Shown one piece after another: positions 12,280 to 24,039 of a stretch of 64,000 bases of DNA; position 1 is the stretch's first letter; every line of letters begins with the position of its first letter. Under the pieces are notes generated by a model. It did no database searches and had not been told where the DNA came from. It was given only the letters and a program-made list of their open reading frames with translations. This DNA is from Tipula vernalis (lineage: Eukaryota > Arthropoda > Insecta > Diptera > Tipulidae): contig OY282558.1 of NCBI GenBank assembly GCA_958295665.1, positions 334,959,106 to 335,023,105 on the forward strand. Direction: 5' to 3'. Position numbers and translations under genes: made by a program.

Positions 12280-12672
12280 TTACCGGGTCAACCAGTATAC
12301 AACTTTCTTTATGGCAGTTATTTCAGCTTTAAAAACGCTATAGTAGTCGGGGAGACGGAAGGAGAGATTTAACAGAAGTTCCTCGCAGAACATCCCGACT
12401 GTCCCGTCCCGTTTTGAACCATCAGTGAAGAAGTTTATAACTCCTGGTTCCAAAACTGCACCCATCATCCAGCCCCCCCTGGATGGGATCCTAGTACGGA
12501 ACTTTGTGTCAAAAAATAGTGACGGGACGGTATAGTCGGTTCTCTTGGGAATTTGTTTCTTACACCATATAGGTGAGTGCCCTGTATTGTTCCAGGTCCA
12601 CATTGAGATGGATTTCAGTCGTATGGCAGTACAAGCTGCCAACTGTTTCCCCAAGATACCTAGGCGAGTCAA
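12280..12672 (-). pseudogene. LINE RNase H start, truncated
   Basis: VINFFTDGSKRDG carries the first catalytic Asp of RNase H, and SVFKAEITAIKKV carries the Glu motif. The domain ends abruptly. The missing C-terminal portion of a related copy is present at 48497-49110. Confidence 0.8.
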
Positions 12673-12763
12673 AAATAGCAGTATCTAGTGCCCGAGTGGA
12701 TGTGGTCCTCGGTGTACCACTGATCCACAGAGAGATTGTTCTTTGAACTTTTGTCAACAGCTT

Positions 12764-13009
12764 TTAGTTGACAGTTTTGTCCGGAGCAGACCACCAGACT
12801 GTTACCCCATACAAAAGCGTGGGTCTGATTACTGCAGTATAAAGCAAATGTACGATGCGGGGCTCCAGCCCACATTCTTTCCCAATGGCATTTTTGCAAG
12901 AGTATAGCGCTAACGTAGCATTCTTTACGCTTTCCAGAATATTAGGTTTCAAATTTAATTTACTGTCTAAAACGAGACCCAGAAACTTCGCTTCATCTGT
13001 AAAAGTCAA
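12764..13009 (-). pseudogene. LINE post-RT thumb-like segment
   Basis: The peptide FLGLVLDSKLNLKPNI followed by RPTLLYGVTVWWSA matches the region between RT and RNase H in this type of LINE. It is frame-shifted relative to both neighbours. Confidence 0.75.
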
Positions 13010-13055
13010 GCTGAACCCTTTAAAGTGGGAGGATCAATATGAGGAAATTTATATC

Positions 13056-13560
13056 CTAGAGAAGAGAACCAACCCGTAATGAAGGAATGCCCAGGGCATT
13101 TTGCGTAACCTTACTAAGGGTGCAGGGAAATTTGCCACGGGCACCAATAGCAACATCATCCGCATACGCAATCATCTTGAAGCCACTATCCTCCAGTGTT
13201 AGCAATTGGTCACTTATGATCAAGTTCCAAAGTAGGGGGAACAGTACGCTACCCTGCGGCGTACCTCTGCTTGCAAATCTTCTGGCGGAGGATTCCCCCA
13301 AACTGGCATTTATGACCCTGCCTCTTAACATTTGACCTATCCAGTCCTTGAATGATTCCTCCACTCCCACATTTGAAAGTGCCCGAGTTATAGCCCCTGG
13401 AAGCATGTTGTCAAAGGCCCCCTTCCAAAAAAGGTTACCAACCATTGCAAAGCCTCTGTACTCGAAAGATTTATCAATGAAATATATAAGAGAATGAAGA
13501 GCAGTCTCTACAGATCTCCCCTTGCAATAGGCATGTTGAGATTTAGACAGCTTTTTCGGA
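13056..13560 (-). pseudogene. LINE reverse transcriptase core fragment
   Basis: The minus strand shows SKSQHAYCKGRSVETALHS, then a degraded GAFDNM motif, GTPQGSVLFPLLWNLI and the catalytic box YADDVA. These are RT motifs in the correct order. The normal FLDIEGAFD motif A is replaced by NLFWKGAFD, so the first catalytic Asp context is damaged. Confidence 0.85.
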
Positions 13561-14008
13561 ACAATTGTGCCTCTAATATGAGCTTCTATTTGTCTCTAAG
13601 GTCTTTGGGATTGGAGTGTGAGCGTTTTCTGGCCCTAGGTATAAATACAACCTTCACTTCCGTCCATTTGCTAGGAATGTGACATAGTTCTAGGTTGCCT
13701 TTGCAAATGCAAATTACCTCTAACCAGGAAATGATTAGATCCGTAGTTTGTTTAATAATACCATCGAGTCAGGCGACTTATATGGTTTAAAACAAGGCTA
13801 CTAGCTCTAATACCTACTGACGTGTCAGATACAGATTCGAAACAATCAGGAAAATGAGTTTCCAGCAGAAGTTCCAGTGATTGGGATGGGAGGACCAACT
13901 TGAGATGGAAGGACCAGTTTATAGTTCTTTGCATAGCCGAAACATCTCCGAAGACTCTTGAATTTTGCCACAGTATAGTCGCCAAGATCTGTTCTTGGCA
14001 CTTCTCAA

Positions 14009-14498
14009 TTAATATTTGTAAATTTTGAGGACTACCTTACAGGAGTCCCAATCTACAGCGGCTCTTGTTTTCCTTGCTGTTTTAAAGAGTATTTTGCATT
14101 TTTGACGTGTTTGTTGACTTTCCTTGGACCACCAGGGTGGTCGAGATTTACTCCTAGGCCTGCTTAGAGGACTAGAGCCCAGTATCGCTTCATTAAAAGC
14201 GCCGGACAGCTCGTCCACTAAGCCATCGAACTCTTGCGCATTTTTTGGAGGTTTTGGCACCGGAACTGGTAGTGAATTACCCAGAATTACTCTAAAGGTA
14301 TCCCAGTTAGTCTTCCTCCTTTTTCTGTAGATTAGACTTTTTGGAGAAGCCAAGTCTATTTCAAATTGAAGATAACAATAATCAGAAAAGGAGTGGTTCT
14401 CCGAAACTTTCCAGTTTAATAGACTAATCGTCGAAAAGTTTTAGACAAGTGTAATATCCAATACCTCCTGTCTATTTCTAATTATAAAAGTCGGCTTA
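14009..14498 (-). pseudogene. LINE endonuclease C-terminal part and linker
   Basis: On the minus strand the block KPTFIIRNRQEVLDITLV is followed by a VSENHSFSDYCYLQFEIDL stretch, the C-terminal half of an APE endonuclease including the SDH-like Ser-Asp (here SDY, the usual catalytic His not retained). The RRKTNWDTF linker towards the reverse transcriptase follows. The change at SDH is further evidence of decay. Confidence 0.7.
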
Positions 14499-14499
14499 T

Positions 14500-14970
14500 T
14501 TTTTTCAATATTTTGTTGAATGTTAATTAAGTCATGTAATATCTAATACGCTACCGGAGATTAGACCTTTTTAAATGTGTTTTTTATTAACACTAGAAGT
14601 ATATTAGTATTTACGAACGATAATTCAACGATACCGACTAATAGACAGAATTCTATTTATTTAATTTTTAAATTTGTATATGATTTTTAATATGTTCCGA
14701 GGATTGTAGTAAGAGAATTCAATCCAGTTTCGAACTGATGAGCTTATGATTATGAAAAAATCAATCTTCTCATCAGGCCGCGGCGACTGGACTGATTATA
14801 CCACAATTTACATTCTATGTATACAGAATGTATTGTGCATTTAAGTACTAGCGAATCATACTAATACAGATGAAATCTCTTACAATTTTCCTCTTTACGA
14901 TATTCACAACACAGCTCTATTTCTGTGTAAGAAAATTTTTACTTTTTTCAATATTTTGTTGAATGTTAAT
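14500..14970. other. Foreign block in the LINE endonuclease flanked by 28-bp direct repeats
   Basis: Bases 14500-14527 and 14943-14970 are identical, six T then CAATATTTTGTTGAATG and TTAAT. The roughly 415 bases between them show no similarity to the LINE that I can see. Flanking LINE sequence is separated by a missing piece of endonuclease. On the minus strand the block contains CAGTTCGAAACTGG, vaguely like a tRNA T-arm/B box, so a SINE is possible but unproven. The long direct repeat could be a target duplication or a repair scar. Confidence 0.5.
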
Positions 14971-14989
14971 CGTGTGATGAAAATTTGCA

Positions 14990-15226
14990 TCACTCGAATG
15001 CACGACCGAAACCTACTTTCTTTCGTCGCGGCAATAATCTATAATATGGAGTCTTAAGTGCAAGTACTCGGTCTTCCGTGACCCAAGGTTCCTGGATCAA
15101 GAGAACATCTGTCCCTTCTTTTTTCCAATTTTTATGATGAGAGCAGCTGATGTTGCCATAGAGTGGTGGAGGTTGACTTGTAGAAAAGTCAACATTCCCA
15201 CAGCTTCTTCTCCACCACAGTATCAT
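14990..15226 (-). pseudogene. LINE endonuclease N-terminal fragment
   Basis: The segment GTDVLLIQEPWVTEDRVLAL followed by PYYRLLPRRK matches the beginning of APE-type LINE endonucleases, where the Glu of QEPW is a metal-binding catalytic residue. The frame ends soon after GFGRAFE, where sequence of a different nature begins. Confidence 0.75.
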
Positions 15227-15450
15227 CAGAGTCGTCCACTGATGTGAAGTCCTCTGAGAGCCTATTCAATGACTCCAAGGACATTGACATCTCCGTGTCT
15301 GTGGAGAGAGTTTCCGCCTGTCTATCCACTATTTCAGGGCGCCTAGATGGGCTTTCAAGCACAGCTTCCTCGAACTTCGGTGCCTCCGGGTTGTCCTCGC
15401 CCTTCTTGTTTATTTTGAGTGTGGCTGCACTGAAACCATAGTTTACGGTA

Positions 15451-15735
15451 TCATTGGTTTTTTCCAGTGCAGTCAGTGACTCCCTGTTTAAAATTAAGAA
15501 GGCTAACCTGTAGTTGCAACAACTGGAGTATCACCATTGGATCCCTAGGCTCCGAAGGGATCCACAACCTGGCTCTCGACCTACAGGAGATCTCTTCCCT
15601 AGCTATAACAGCAAAGCTGGCTCCACGCCATACCTCGCCAAGTTCCTCCACTGCCTTAGTATAAAGCAGCAGAGATCTTTGATCTGCACAAGCAGTAAGT
15701 TTTACCTGATTCCTGTGCCAACCCCCTCTCGACAA
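15451..15735 (-). pseudogene. LINE ORF1 fragment (DUF4780-like)
   Basis: The peptide contains a KAVEELGEVWRGASFAVIAR stretch and RARLWIPSEPRDP, resembling the ORF1 domain of fly LINEs called DUF4780. It lies upstream, in LINE sense, of the endonuclease start. Function is probably nucleic-acid binding by analogy with LINE ORF1 proteins; that is inference. Flanking frames are broken. Confidence 0.6.
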
Positions 15736-16129
15736 GTCGGAACAGGTCCTGGGATTTCAGACAGGGATTTTTCAGGGAGCTAGACTCCTTTTTTTTTGTT
15801 TTTGTGATCCATAATAGGTCCCACGAGTAGTGGAGAAAAGGGTGTCCGGAGGGCGCATCCACCATTAGCGACTGAGCTAGTTTTTAAAGTGGACCTGTAG
15901 ACTGGTCGATTATCGGCACGGTACGAGTAAGACCTTAACCCAGCCCAGTGATTTGTTTAAGATTGACTCCTTTATCGCCGTGTTTAAGCCTAGAAGCCAA
16001 AGAATCAGCAATCTAGCTACCAGCGGTCACCACGTGGAGGTAATACGAGCATCTGTGGAAGCTGCAAGTTAGAGCTGACAACAAGTTCCAACTCTGTATT
16101 ATTAGACGGCCAGGCACTTTTTTCTATTA

Positions 16130-17592
16130 TGTCGTTACTGAAATCTATTTGTTTTTAAACTCTCTCTCATACCAAAAAGTTTATCTCTGGCTTCTCTAAA
16201 ACTAGATTTATTAATAGTCATATATTCCCTAATTTGTTTCTGTCTATATCTTTCGTTACATTTTATGTGATTAGTTTTGTGGCCTAGACCGCAAAATTTA
16301 CAGCTTTCTTTCTTGTCGCATTCATGGTTATCTTCTACTAATTTTTTTTTTTTTACACTTTTTCAACGAAGTGGGTTCGTAATAAAAAAAGTTAACTCTT
16401 ATCAGTCGTGTTTTCCATGAGAACTGCACTAGAACTCGATAAATGTTAAATTCCTTTTATTCTATGTAAACAGGAAAAAAATTTAAATTCATAAAGTGAT
16501 AATGTGTAGTGCATTTCACATAAATACATATTTTAAGTTGTTACAGCAATAAATAATGACAATTATAGCTTATTTTTTAGTTACACTGGATAAACCCATG
16601 AATTTATCGAGTGTAGTTGCGTGTAATGACGTCAGCAAGAAATAAGAAAATATTGATGAAATAACTGAAGGGGGAAATTTTTAAACTCAAAATATGTAAT
16701 TATATTAAGTACACTACACATTTATGAATTTATTTTTTTTCGTTTTACATAGAATAAAAGGAATTTAAAGTTTATCGAGTTCTAGTGCAGTTCTCATGGA
16801 AAACACGGCTATCAAAGAATTATCATACATCTTAATATTATACGAAATGGAGCTGGAATTGAAAGTGATTTTAACCATGTCTTTATTGAACATAATTTTT
16901 TCTTTTTCGTTCCATTTTGTCATTCGTTCAATATTTGTAATGGTATATTTCGATCTAATGTTAGCTTTAATATCCTCCATGGAAAGGTCTAATGGAATAT
17001 CTTTGATAACCCCAGTCACTGAAATAAAATTGTTTGAAATAAAGGCGTTATATTCATCGAATTTTCTAAATTTTTCTGATTGAACGTAATTATTAGCATC
17101 ATCATATATTTTAAAAGTTATTTTCGCCATATTTTTACTTAAGCTAATCACAGATTCGATGTTTTGAAATCCATTTAATTTAATTAATTTTCCTAATTTC
17201 ACTAGATTTAAGTTATCTTAGGCCTTTCATCTAAACGGCTGTATAAATTAATTTGTTTTTCTGTAACTGTTGTAGCCATTTCTTCCATTTTGAACACAAT
17301 CAGAAGAATTTTCTAGAATGTTAAAAGACATAGTAACCGAATCCGATTTAATTTTTCATTTTCGTTCCTTATTTGCTTAATCATTTAATCCACTCTTAGT
17401 AAAAATTTCTTGATGTTTAGTAGTTTTACTTTTTTTATTTATTAATTCCTTATTTTCTGAATCAGAATTAGAGGTAGGCAACGGAGGAAGCATTGGAAGG
17501 GCTAAGTGTGAAATACCCAACCCTTCCTTTTCTTTATCATCGCTCGAATAAATCCCGAAGTAAGGAGTAAAAACAAGATCAAAAAGACTCAC
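16130..17592 (-). pseudogene. Second LINE, gag-like ORF1 with zinc knuckles, interrupted
   Basis: On the minus strand there is an N-terminal Ser/Pro-rich piece (17592-17377). Next comes a 145-codon segment (17202-16765) with IRSKYTITNIERMTKWNEKE, an RRM-like region typical of I/Jockey-type gag proteins. Beyond a MITE, the zinc-knuckle part continues with HECDKKESCKFCGLGHKTNH and the tail FREARDKLFGM. The knuckles would bind the element's RNA. Several stops lie between the first two pieces, and no ORF2 of this element was found. It abuts the 5' end of the other LINE. Confidence 0.72.
16405..16809. mobile_element. 405-bp inverted-repeat element in LINE gag, TATCA duplication
   Basis: Terminal inverted repeats of about 70 bp start GTCGTGTTTTCCATGAGA on the left and GCCGTGTTTTCCATGAGA (as complement) on the right. 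TATCA lies immediately outside both ends (16400-16404, 16810-16814). Removing the element and one TATCA rejoins the gag frame exactly, which confirms the boundaries. The interior is AT-rich and non-coding. A 5-bp duplication is unusual among common insect MITEs, so I leave the superfamily open. Confidence 0.88.
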
Positions 17593-17822
17593 CCGAATAT
17601 CTTCAATTAAAAAAAATACAATAAAACACTAAAAGATTTTCAGTATTAAAAACTTTAAGGTCGTATTGAATTATCAAAAATAAAAAAATAAAATTGATGC
17701 ATTTTCTAGAAAATACTTAAAATCACACACTATTTATATGTTTACACAAAGAAAATTCGGAAAAGAATAATTCTCTAGGTTTTAATTTTTTTAAAACAAA
17801 TTCGTGTTTTTCCATAAAACAT

Positions 17823-18480
17823 TAGGTTGTTCATTATGTCTTTGCATGTTTTTCAATACAAAAAAGAAACCAAATGTTTTGTTAGGAAAAGTTTTTTCCT
17901 TCTGTAATATAGTTTCCATTTACGCTTACAACTTTTCTCCATCCGTCAGAAAGCTTAAATATACCATTTTCCTAAAACTCTCTAATCTTTGATTGAAAAT
18001 AGTCACTAACACGCATTTTAAGTTCCTCAAATGTTTTAAATTTTTTACCAATAAAATGATTTTGTGGATTTCTAACAAATAAAAATCTTAGGCGCAATAT
18101 CTGAAGAATATGACGGATGCATTAAACTGAACTCTTCCAATTTTTCCAAAAATTACTCCTTTTCTATTGATCCCCACCAAAAAAATAATATCACTTTCTT
18201 TTAAATGCAAATCAGATTTGATAACAATCAAAGACTTTTCTTCTTTAGGTGAACAATATCTTTTTTAAACCACATTATCCTAGACAATTATTTTCATCGC
18301 CCGTTACAACTCTGTCTAGAAATGGTTCAGTTACATGTCGACTTACTAAAGGGTAATAAGCATACTGTATCGGTCTAACAAATTCTTTTCACTTAATTTC
18401 TGTGGTACCAAAACATCCAGGTTTCAAACCATGTTGAGAGATTTTAAATGATTAAAGCCTGTTGTAAAATTTGCTGCTAA
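17823..18480 (-). pseudogene. Very old mariner transposase remnant
   Basis: On the minus strand, scattered pieces fit a mariner transposase in order: RVVTGDEN (first catalytic Asp) near 18310, LMHPSYSSDIAP (third Asp motif) near 18110, and DGWRKVVSVNGNYI (C-terminus) near 17935. TTAGGTTGTTCATTATGTC at about 17824 resembles a mariner terminal repeat. There are many stops and frame changes. The other terminus was not found. Confidence 0.65.
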
Positions 18481-19644
18481 ATATCTTGTCGTTTTCATGG
18501 ATTTTACTTTACCATTGGTTTTAAAATGTGGTCAAACCGATGGTTCACATATATTCTGAAAACAAATCGCCGCGTTAAAACAGACGTTACTATGCTCCTT
18601 AATTGCATACTTTAGTGGTAGTAGTAGGTAATACTGATTTTGAGAACTTTTTTTACAAGCATATCTAGCATATAATGACTCTTCCAAATCTCTTATTAGT
18701 TGAATACTTAAAGAAATGAGTTATACTCATCAAGATTTTATGAACAACGTAATATAACGATGACATTGGAAGTATCAGAAATTCGTTTTTTAAGTGAAAT
18801 GAGAATAAAATGTATGGTAACTAATTTCATTAATCTTGTTATACTTTAATGTTACTAGGATAGGATGTTTTAAACAACATTGTACATTAAAAGGTATTAA
18901 AATGAGCTCTATTTTAGATAATTTATAAGATTACCGTCTAGCTTTGGTTTTGAATTTCTGCATAGCTTTACACAAATTCCATTTGAATAATATGCTAATA
19001 TGGTGATTTGCAAGAGGCAGAGACCCATAAAATAAGATTCAGCCATTATCAACATTACTGACTATTCAAGTTTTCCAGTTAAAACATATACAAAATCCTT
19101 ACATTGGACATAAACAGGCCGCCGTTAAATGGAGCTATGTTGCTCTTTTAGTATGTACCTAATTCTAATTGTCCATATTTAAAACAATTTAAATTTATTT
19201 TATCTAAATTTCTTTCATGTAAGAGTATACTTTAATTCAGACGCCTTATTTAATATTTCACAAACACAAGACTCAAGTTCTTGTTGGCCTTGTATTACTT
19301 TTATACATATTTAATTCTACAAAAATTATTTTGTAAACAACATTAAGATTTCTTTTGTACTCTCGCATTACATCACTTGCTTTAGGATGACGCTAAGAAT
19401 TATCTACGTAAGCAAATTTTAATATACTGCTTACATTAATCTCTTTATAAAACGTGTCTCAACTTAAATTAACAATATTTAAATGTTAAATTTTTTATTG
19501 ATCTGCAAAGGTTAATTGTTCATATTAAATAAGAAATAAAATCGCGACTCCGTTGTCAGGTGTATACAATTTCAATTTTGGAAGACTTTTTGATGTAGTA
19601 ACACGATGTTGTTAAATAACCTTTCCCATGTTATATAGATCTCC
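18481..19644. other. AT-rich DNA without recognised gene
   Basis: No coding region, inverted repeat or tandem array that I can support. Confidence 0.4.
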
Positions 19645-20790
19645 TGGAATTCCAATCAAAAACATATCAGTCAAAAACAAAAGAATTTCAGTCAAAAATT
19701 AAAAGGCAACGCAATCAAAATAGTTATAGACTGTACCTTTTTGAAATACCTTCTCAGAAGGAAGTTCAATCAAAAAACTAAAAAGGCATTAACATTTCTT
19801 TGACTGTAATTGTTTTTGGATTTGTGTCTGAAATACCTTTTGAAAAGGAGATTCAATCAAACAACTAAAAAGGAATTCCAGACAAAATTGTTCTCTGGGA
19901 AGACATTCAAAAACAATTTAGTTAAAAAACGAAAGGAGTTTCAGTCATAAAAGTTCTCATACAAATACTATGACTAAAACTCCTTTTAAAAAAGAATTTC
20001 AGTCCAAAGGTAAGGTATTTCGAAATGCCAACAACCTTCTTGCAAGGCACTTTTATCACAAATTTTTGAGCTAGAATACCTTTTGGTTGGTTTTTTTTAC
20101 TGAATTGCTCTCTTAGACCTGCACGTCGGCTCCGGGGCCGCATTCAAAAAAAGAAAGGACTTTCGGTCAAAAATTTGAAGGGAACTCAGTCAAAATGGTT
20201 TTAGTCTGAAATGCCTTTTCAGAAGGAAGTTCAATCAACAAACTAAAAAGGCATTAAAGTCAAAACTTTTTTGACTGGGATTCTTTTTGGATTTTTGACT
20301 AAAATTCTTTTTGAAACGGGGATTCAGTCAAACAATTAAAAAGGAATCCCAGGCAAAATTGTTGTAAAAAGTAAAATTAATGTTATGGTACGTCCAGACT
20401 ATGGGTACGTTCGAAACGGCTGTAAAATATTTTGGAAATGCAGATTTCCAATCTAATATTAAAAATTAATTTCCATTTTCCAGAATATTTAAAAATTAAA
20501 CCTTAATTTACCAGAATTTCTGGAAATGGATGCAAACCTACCAAAAGGTGTTCTAGTCCCAAAATATGTGACTAAAGCACCTTTTAAGAAGGTTGTTCAG
20601 TCCAAATAAACAAAAGGCATTTCACTCCTTTCGTGTTTTGACTGAATTGTTTTTGACTATATTTCCGAACGACAATTTTGCCTGGAATTTCTTTTTAGTT
20701 GTTTAACTGAATCTCCTTTTCAAAAGGTATTACAATCACAATTCCAAAAGGAATTCCAGTCAAAAAAGTTTTGACACTTTCTGTATGCCG
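19645..20790. repeat. Fold-back block of repeated and mirrored palindromic modules
   Basis: Modules built around CAGTCAAAA, AAAAGGAATTCCAG and ACCTTTTGAAAAGGA recur throughout. A unit at 19680-19900 is repeated in direct orientation at 20160-20370 and in inverted orientation at about 20640-20790. Shorter hairpins occur at 19931-19990 (AAAGGAGTTTCAGTC against GACTAAAACTCCTTT) and 20540-20585. The arrangement resembles a Foldback-type element that has duplicated internally. A unique AT-rich spacer (20375-20530) separates the second and third units. No protein is encoded. Confidence 0.75.
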
Positions 20791-22489
20791 GCCCAGAATA
20801 TTAAGCAAAAAAACAGATATTTAACGGTGATAACCCTAATTTCGTTATGCGGTACTTTGTTACTCGCAAATTAGAAAAGTTAAATGAAGCATTTTTGCTG
20901 AAACTTATCCGCATCTTTGCCGATTTCTTTGAGTTCGACCATATGTCTCTTTAAATTTAGTCTGTTGAAACGTCGAATAGCCAATGATGTAGAATATTTT
21001 ATTTTCCTCAGTGGTCCTTTCTTTTAGTTGCTTAACAGAACAATCAAGGAATCAGTCAAGAAGTTACATTTATGTTTGGCGTTCTGCCGCTTAACTGTTT
21101 TATTGACAGGCAAGGAGTATATCGCTCCATATTAGAAAAAATACTTGAGGCCATTAAACAATTTACTTCTCCCATAACTTTCAAAATACTTAGCTAAAAG
21201 AAATGCGACATTTTTATGAAAGGATTAATGTTACTTGGGATTTAAGCATGCTACTTTATAACACATATCGGAATGCTGTGGAAAGCAGCCAATCTACAAG
21301 GTACTTTGTCAAGTAAATGACAACTGCTGATCCGAATTAAATTATATTAGCGCCAGGTGATGTTTCAGTTTCTACCCGTTTACTGCTGTTTCAGGAGCAA
21401 AATTACTAAAGGAAAACACTAACTACCTCTGTTTAGTGTTGAAACTTCGTACCCACTTGTTCCACGAATACCACACCACCACAAAAATTTGCAACACCGT
21501 TATTTCATTTTTACTTTATAAGAAAATAACAACGGTATATCTTGTGGCTTAGTGTTTGATGAGCACTTAGGAAAACTAAATAAAAAAAAAATATTAAAAA
21601 CTCCCTCCCACAAAGCGACCAATAAGTTCCTGTTGGTCTTCTTTATGGCTGAACTGTTCTCTGAAAACAAAATTTTAATTTTTCACTCAGTCTATTCAAC
21701 ATTGTACCACAAAACATTCTAACTTAAAACTTTTTGAACTAAAAGAAAAATTAACTAAAATTATAATTTAAATTTTAAATCCAAAACAAAAACATTTTTA
21801 ACTAATTTATTAACACTAAACAGTCACTGTATCAACCTTAATTATTTGCTGCTCCCTTAAATTAAGATCTACCTAGCCATATAACCCATATACTGAACGT
21901 TTTACGATCGACCTAATAAGTCCTTTTCTGGATTTTTAATTCTACATTCCCGCTAAAAATAGCCGCTCCACGGTATGTACCGCCAATATTGCGTAGAATG
22001 CCGACCAATTAATCTCGGGGGTATTTTCTTATTATTTTATATTTTTATTATTGTTCTGTTAAAAGTACAAAAAATTATAAATACATTTTTGAAAGATCAT
22101 GACCAAATTATAGTAATAAAATCAGACAAAGAAAATTAATTAGTTATACTGGACAAAAGCATGTACCAACAATAAACGACGGATTTACTTTATGACTTGG
22201 CCACATGCGAAATTTTACAAAATGCCCCGACTTCTAAAGTTCATTTTACACGATGCGATTTACATGCAATATTTATTGTACAATATTTTGCGGTATGGAT
22301 ATCGCACAGTGTAATTCAAAAATCGTCAAAAAATTAGGTTTTATGAGAATTGCATTAAAATTGCAGCAACCAGCATTTTAATAAAATGTATACATGTATA
22401 TATGGAATATACAATTAGAACTTAGCGTCTGTGAAGTGATAGTTGGCTGGGTGCCGTATAATCTTCATAAAACTATGTAATGAAAGTGT
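20791..22489. other. AT-rich DNA without recognised gene
   Basis: I see no supported coding region or repeat structure here. Confidence 0.4.
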
Positions 22490-22965
22490 AACGAACCCCC
22501 ACAAGGCGATTCCGTTAACAGACATGAGAATAGAGGTCTGGTGCGGTGTAGTAGCTGGCTAGAGCTCACGGTGCGGTGTTGGTTGTATTCTTATGCTTGA
22601 ATAACTGCATTAAGAATAAAAATAAGAAGCAAAAAGGGAAATTGAAACTAAGAAAATTATAAACCGGGAGTGGTCGTTCCGGAGTGAGAGTTTCAATTCT
22701 AGGCGATCACCGCCGTAACTGCCACACGGGCCTTCCCTCATCGGTCCGCCTACCGCGATGCTGTCTCCCAGTCGCGGCGGTTCCCGATGCCGATAAGGAA
22801 TGGAAGGACGCCCACATGACAGTCCCAGCAACGACCTCTGGGAACGGAAACCGTCACTCCCAGCGCGATCAACTCATATAGCGTGCCGTCCTCCATCGTC
22901 GGAGGAACGAACGGCACGCCCGGAACAAACATGGAAAAGGCCGACCCTCCACACGGTCATGCCCC
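22490..22965. other. GC-rich island, possible retroelement remnant
   Basis: Parts of this segment are far richer in GC than the surroundings, especially 22670-22965. It opens TGTAACGAACCCCC, which resembles the start of some Ty3/gypsy LTRs. No second copy, target duplication or diagnostic protein motif is visible. Short ORFs on both strands (for example 22750-22932 minus) do not match anything I know. A second short GC-rich patch is at 23205-23290. The origin is unresolved. Confidence 0.35.
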
Positions 22966-22999
22966 ACATCATCCGATCAAGCAAAGAACAATTTATTCA

Positions 23000-24039
23000 C
23001 ATATGATTAAATTGCGACATATGGGAGGATAAAATAAGTATGTAACACTATAACCGGTACAAAAAAAAAACACTAAATTAATCAAAAAAAAATTACCTAA
23101 TTTACGTTATATAAAATTAATAAAAAAATTTAAACGAAACCGTTAGGCGTTTGTTGAAAAACAAAAGTCACAGTTTGGTCGTGTAAAACTAAAATACCTT
23201 ATACGGCCCGTCCGGCCACTCAGCTACCGGCGCCGTCACAGGAACCCCCTCAAAATGGTTGCCGTACCCCCGCGGGCGGGAATACTGCTTCAATATCACG
23301 AACACAAAATAACTGCACAAAATTTTTAGTCCCTTTTTTGTTTGAAATTTTTTTTTTATTTATTTGCTTATTTCTTGCACATAATACTTTATACGAATTT
23401 TTGTTAAACAATAAAAATTTTTCTACGTTTCACTTATATGTACGGTACAAAATTAAAAATTTTAAATTCTAGTTAATTTTATAATATTATATATCTTCAG
23501 TATTTATTCACAATTAAATTTTGTAAACTAAAAATATTGAATATAAACACTAATTGTCATATTAGTCATATTAGTGAGTGTTTTATTGAATTCAATCACC
23601 TACACACATTATACATTATAATGGAACGTTATATGTTAATAATTAAAACTTTTTTCTTGATTTTAACTATTTTTATATTAATTTATTACAACCAACTTTC
23701 TTATTAACTTATTTTTTATTAACAACCTATTCAAAAAAAACTTTGACCTTCTCCAAGACCGTATCCAAACCAAACGAGACTTTCGTCTTCAAAACTCGAC
23801 TGAGTAACGTGTTGCCAGAAAAAATTAAATGAAATCGTATTTTTTCAGAGGGAAAAAACGTCCAAAACGTCATTCAATAAAAACCCAAGCAGCAAAAAAA
23901 TGTTTATTAGGAAGTAGGAAACAGCGACTTACAAAAAATGATGCTATTTTATTTAAGGTTTAAGGGTGAAATATGGTACACCAAGAGCAGTATGACATCG
24001 GCGTGACTATTAGCTCCTTGTTTTCATTCAGACCTAGCA
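23000..24039. other. AT-rich DNA without recognised gene
   Basis: Apart from the short GC-rich patch at 23205-23290, no structured feature was seen. Confidence 0.4.

Larger units (their letters stand above)
12280..16090 (-). mobile_element. Degenerate RNase H-bearing LINE (I/LOA-like), antisense
   Basis: Reading the minus strand from 16090 downwards gives the normal order of a non-LTR retrotransposon: a 5' leader; an ORF1-type segment with the ARLWIPSEPRDP block; the start of an APE endonuclease (DVLLIQEPWV); endonuclease C-terminal sequence (PTFIIRNRQEVLDITLV); reverse transcriptase (GTPQGSV, then YADDVA); a thumb-like segment; and an RNase H start (FFTDGSK). Frames change repeatedly and the middle of the endonuclease is missing. 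The 3' end is cut within RNase H at 12280. RNase H plus APE points to the I/LOA/R1-like group, but I cannot fix the clade. It is dead. Confidence 0.85.

Noticed and set aside
14690..14790. Possible hammerhead ribozyme core (CTGATGAG then GAAA) or tRNA-like T-arm (GTTCGAAAC) in the LINE insertion
   Set aside because: The hammerhead stems do not pair well, and the tRNA-like part lacks an acceptor stem and A box. I keep only the SINE possibility as a question.
22750..22932. GC-rich ORFs on both strands at 22.7-22.9 kb
   Set aside because: High GC lengthens open frames by chance. Motifs such as CWDC do not make a complete zinc knuckle.
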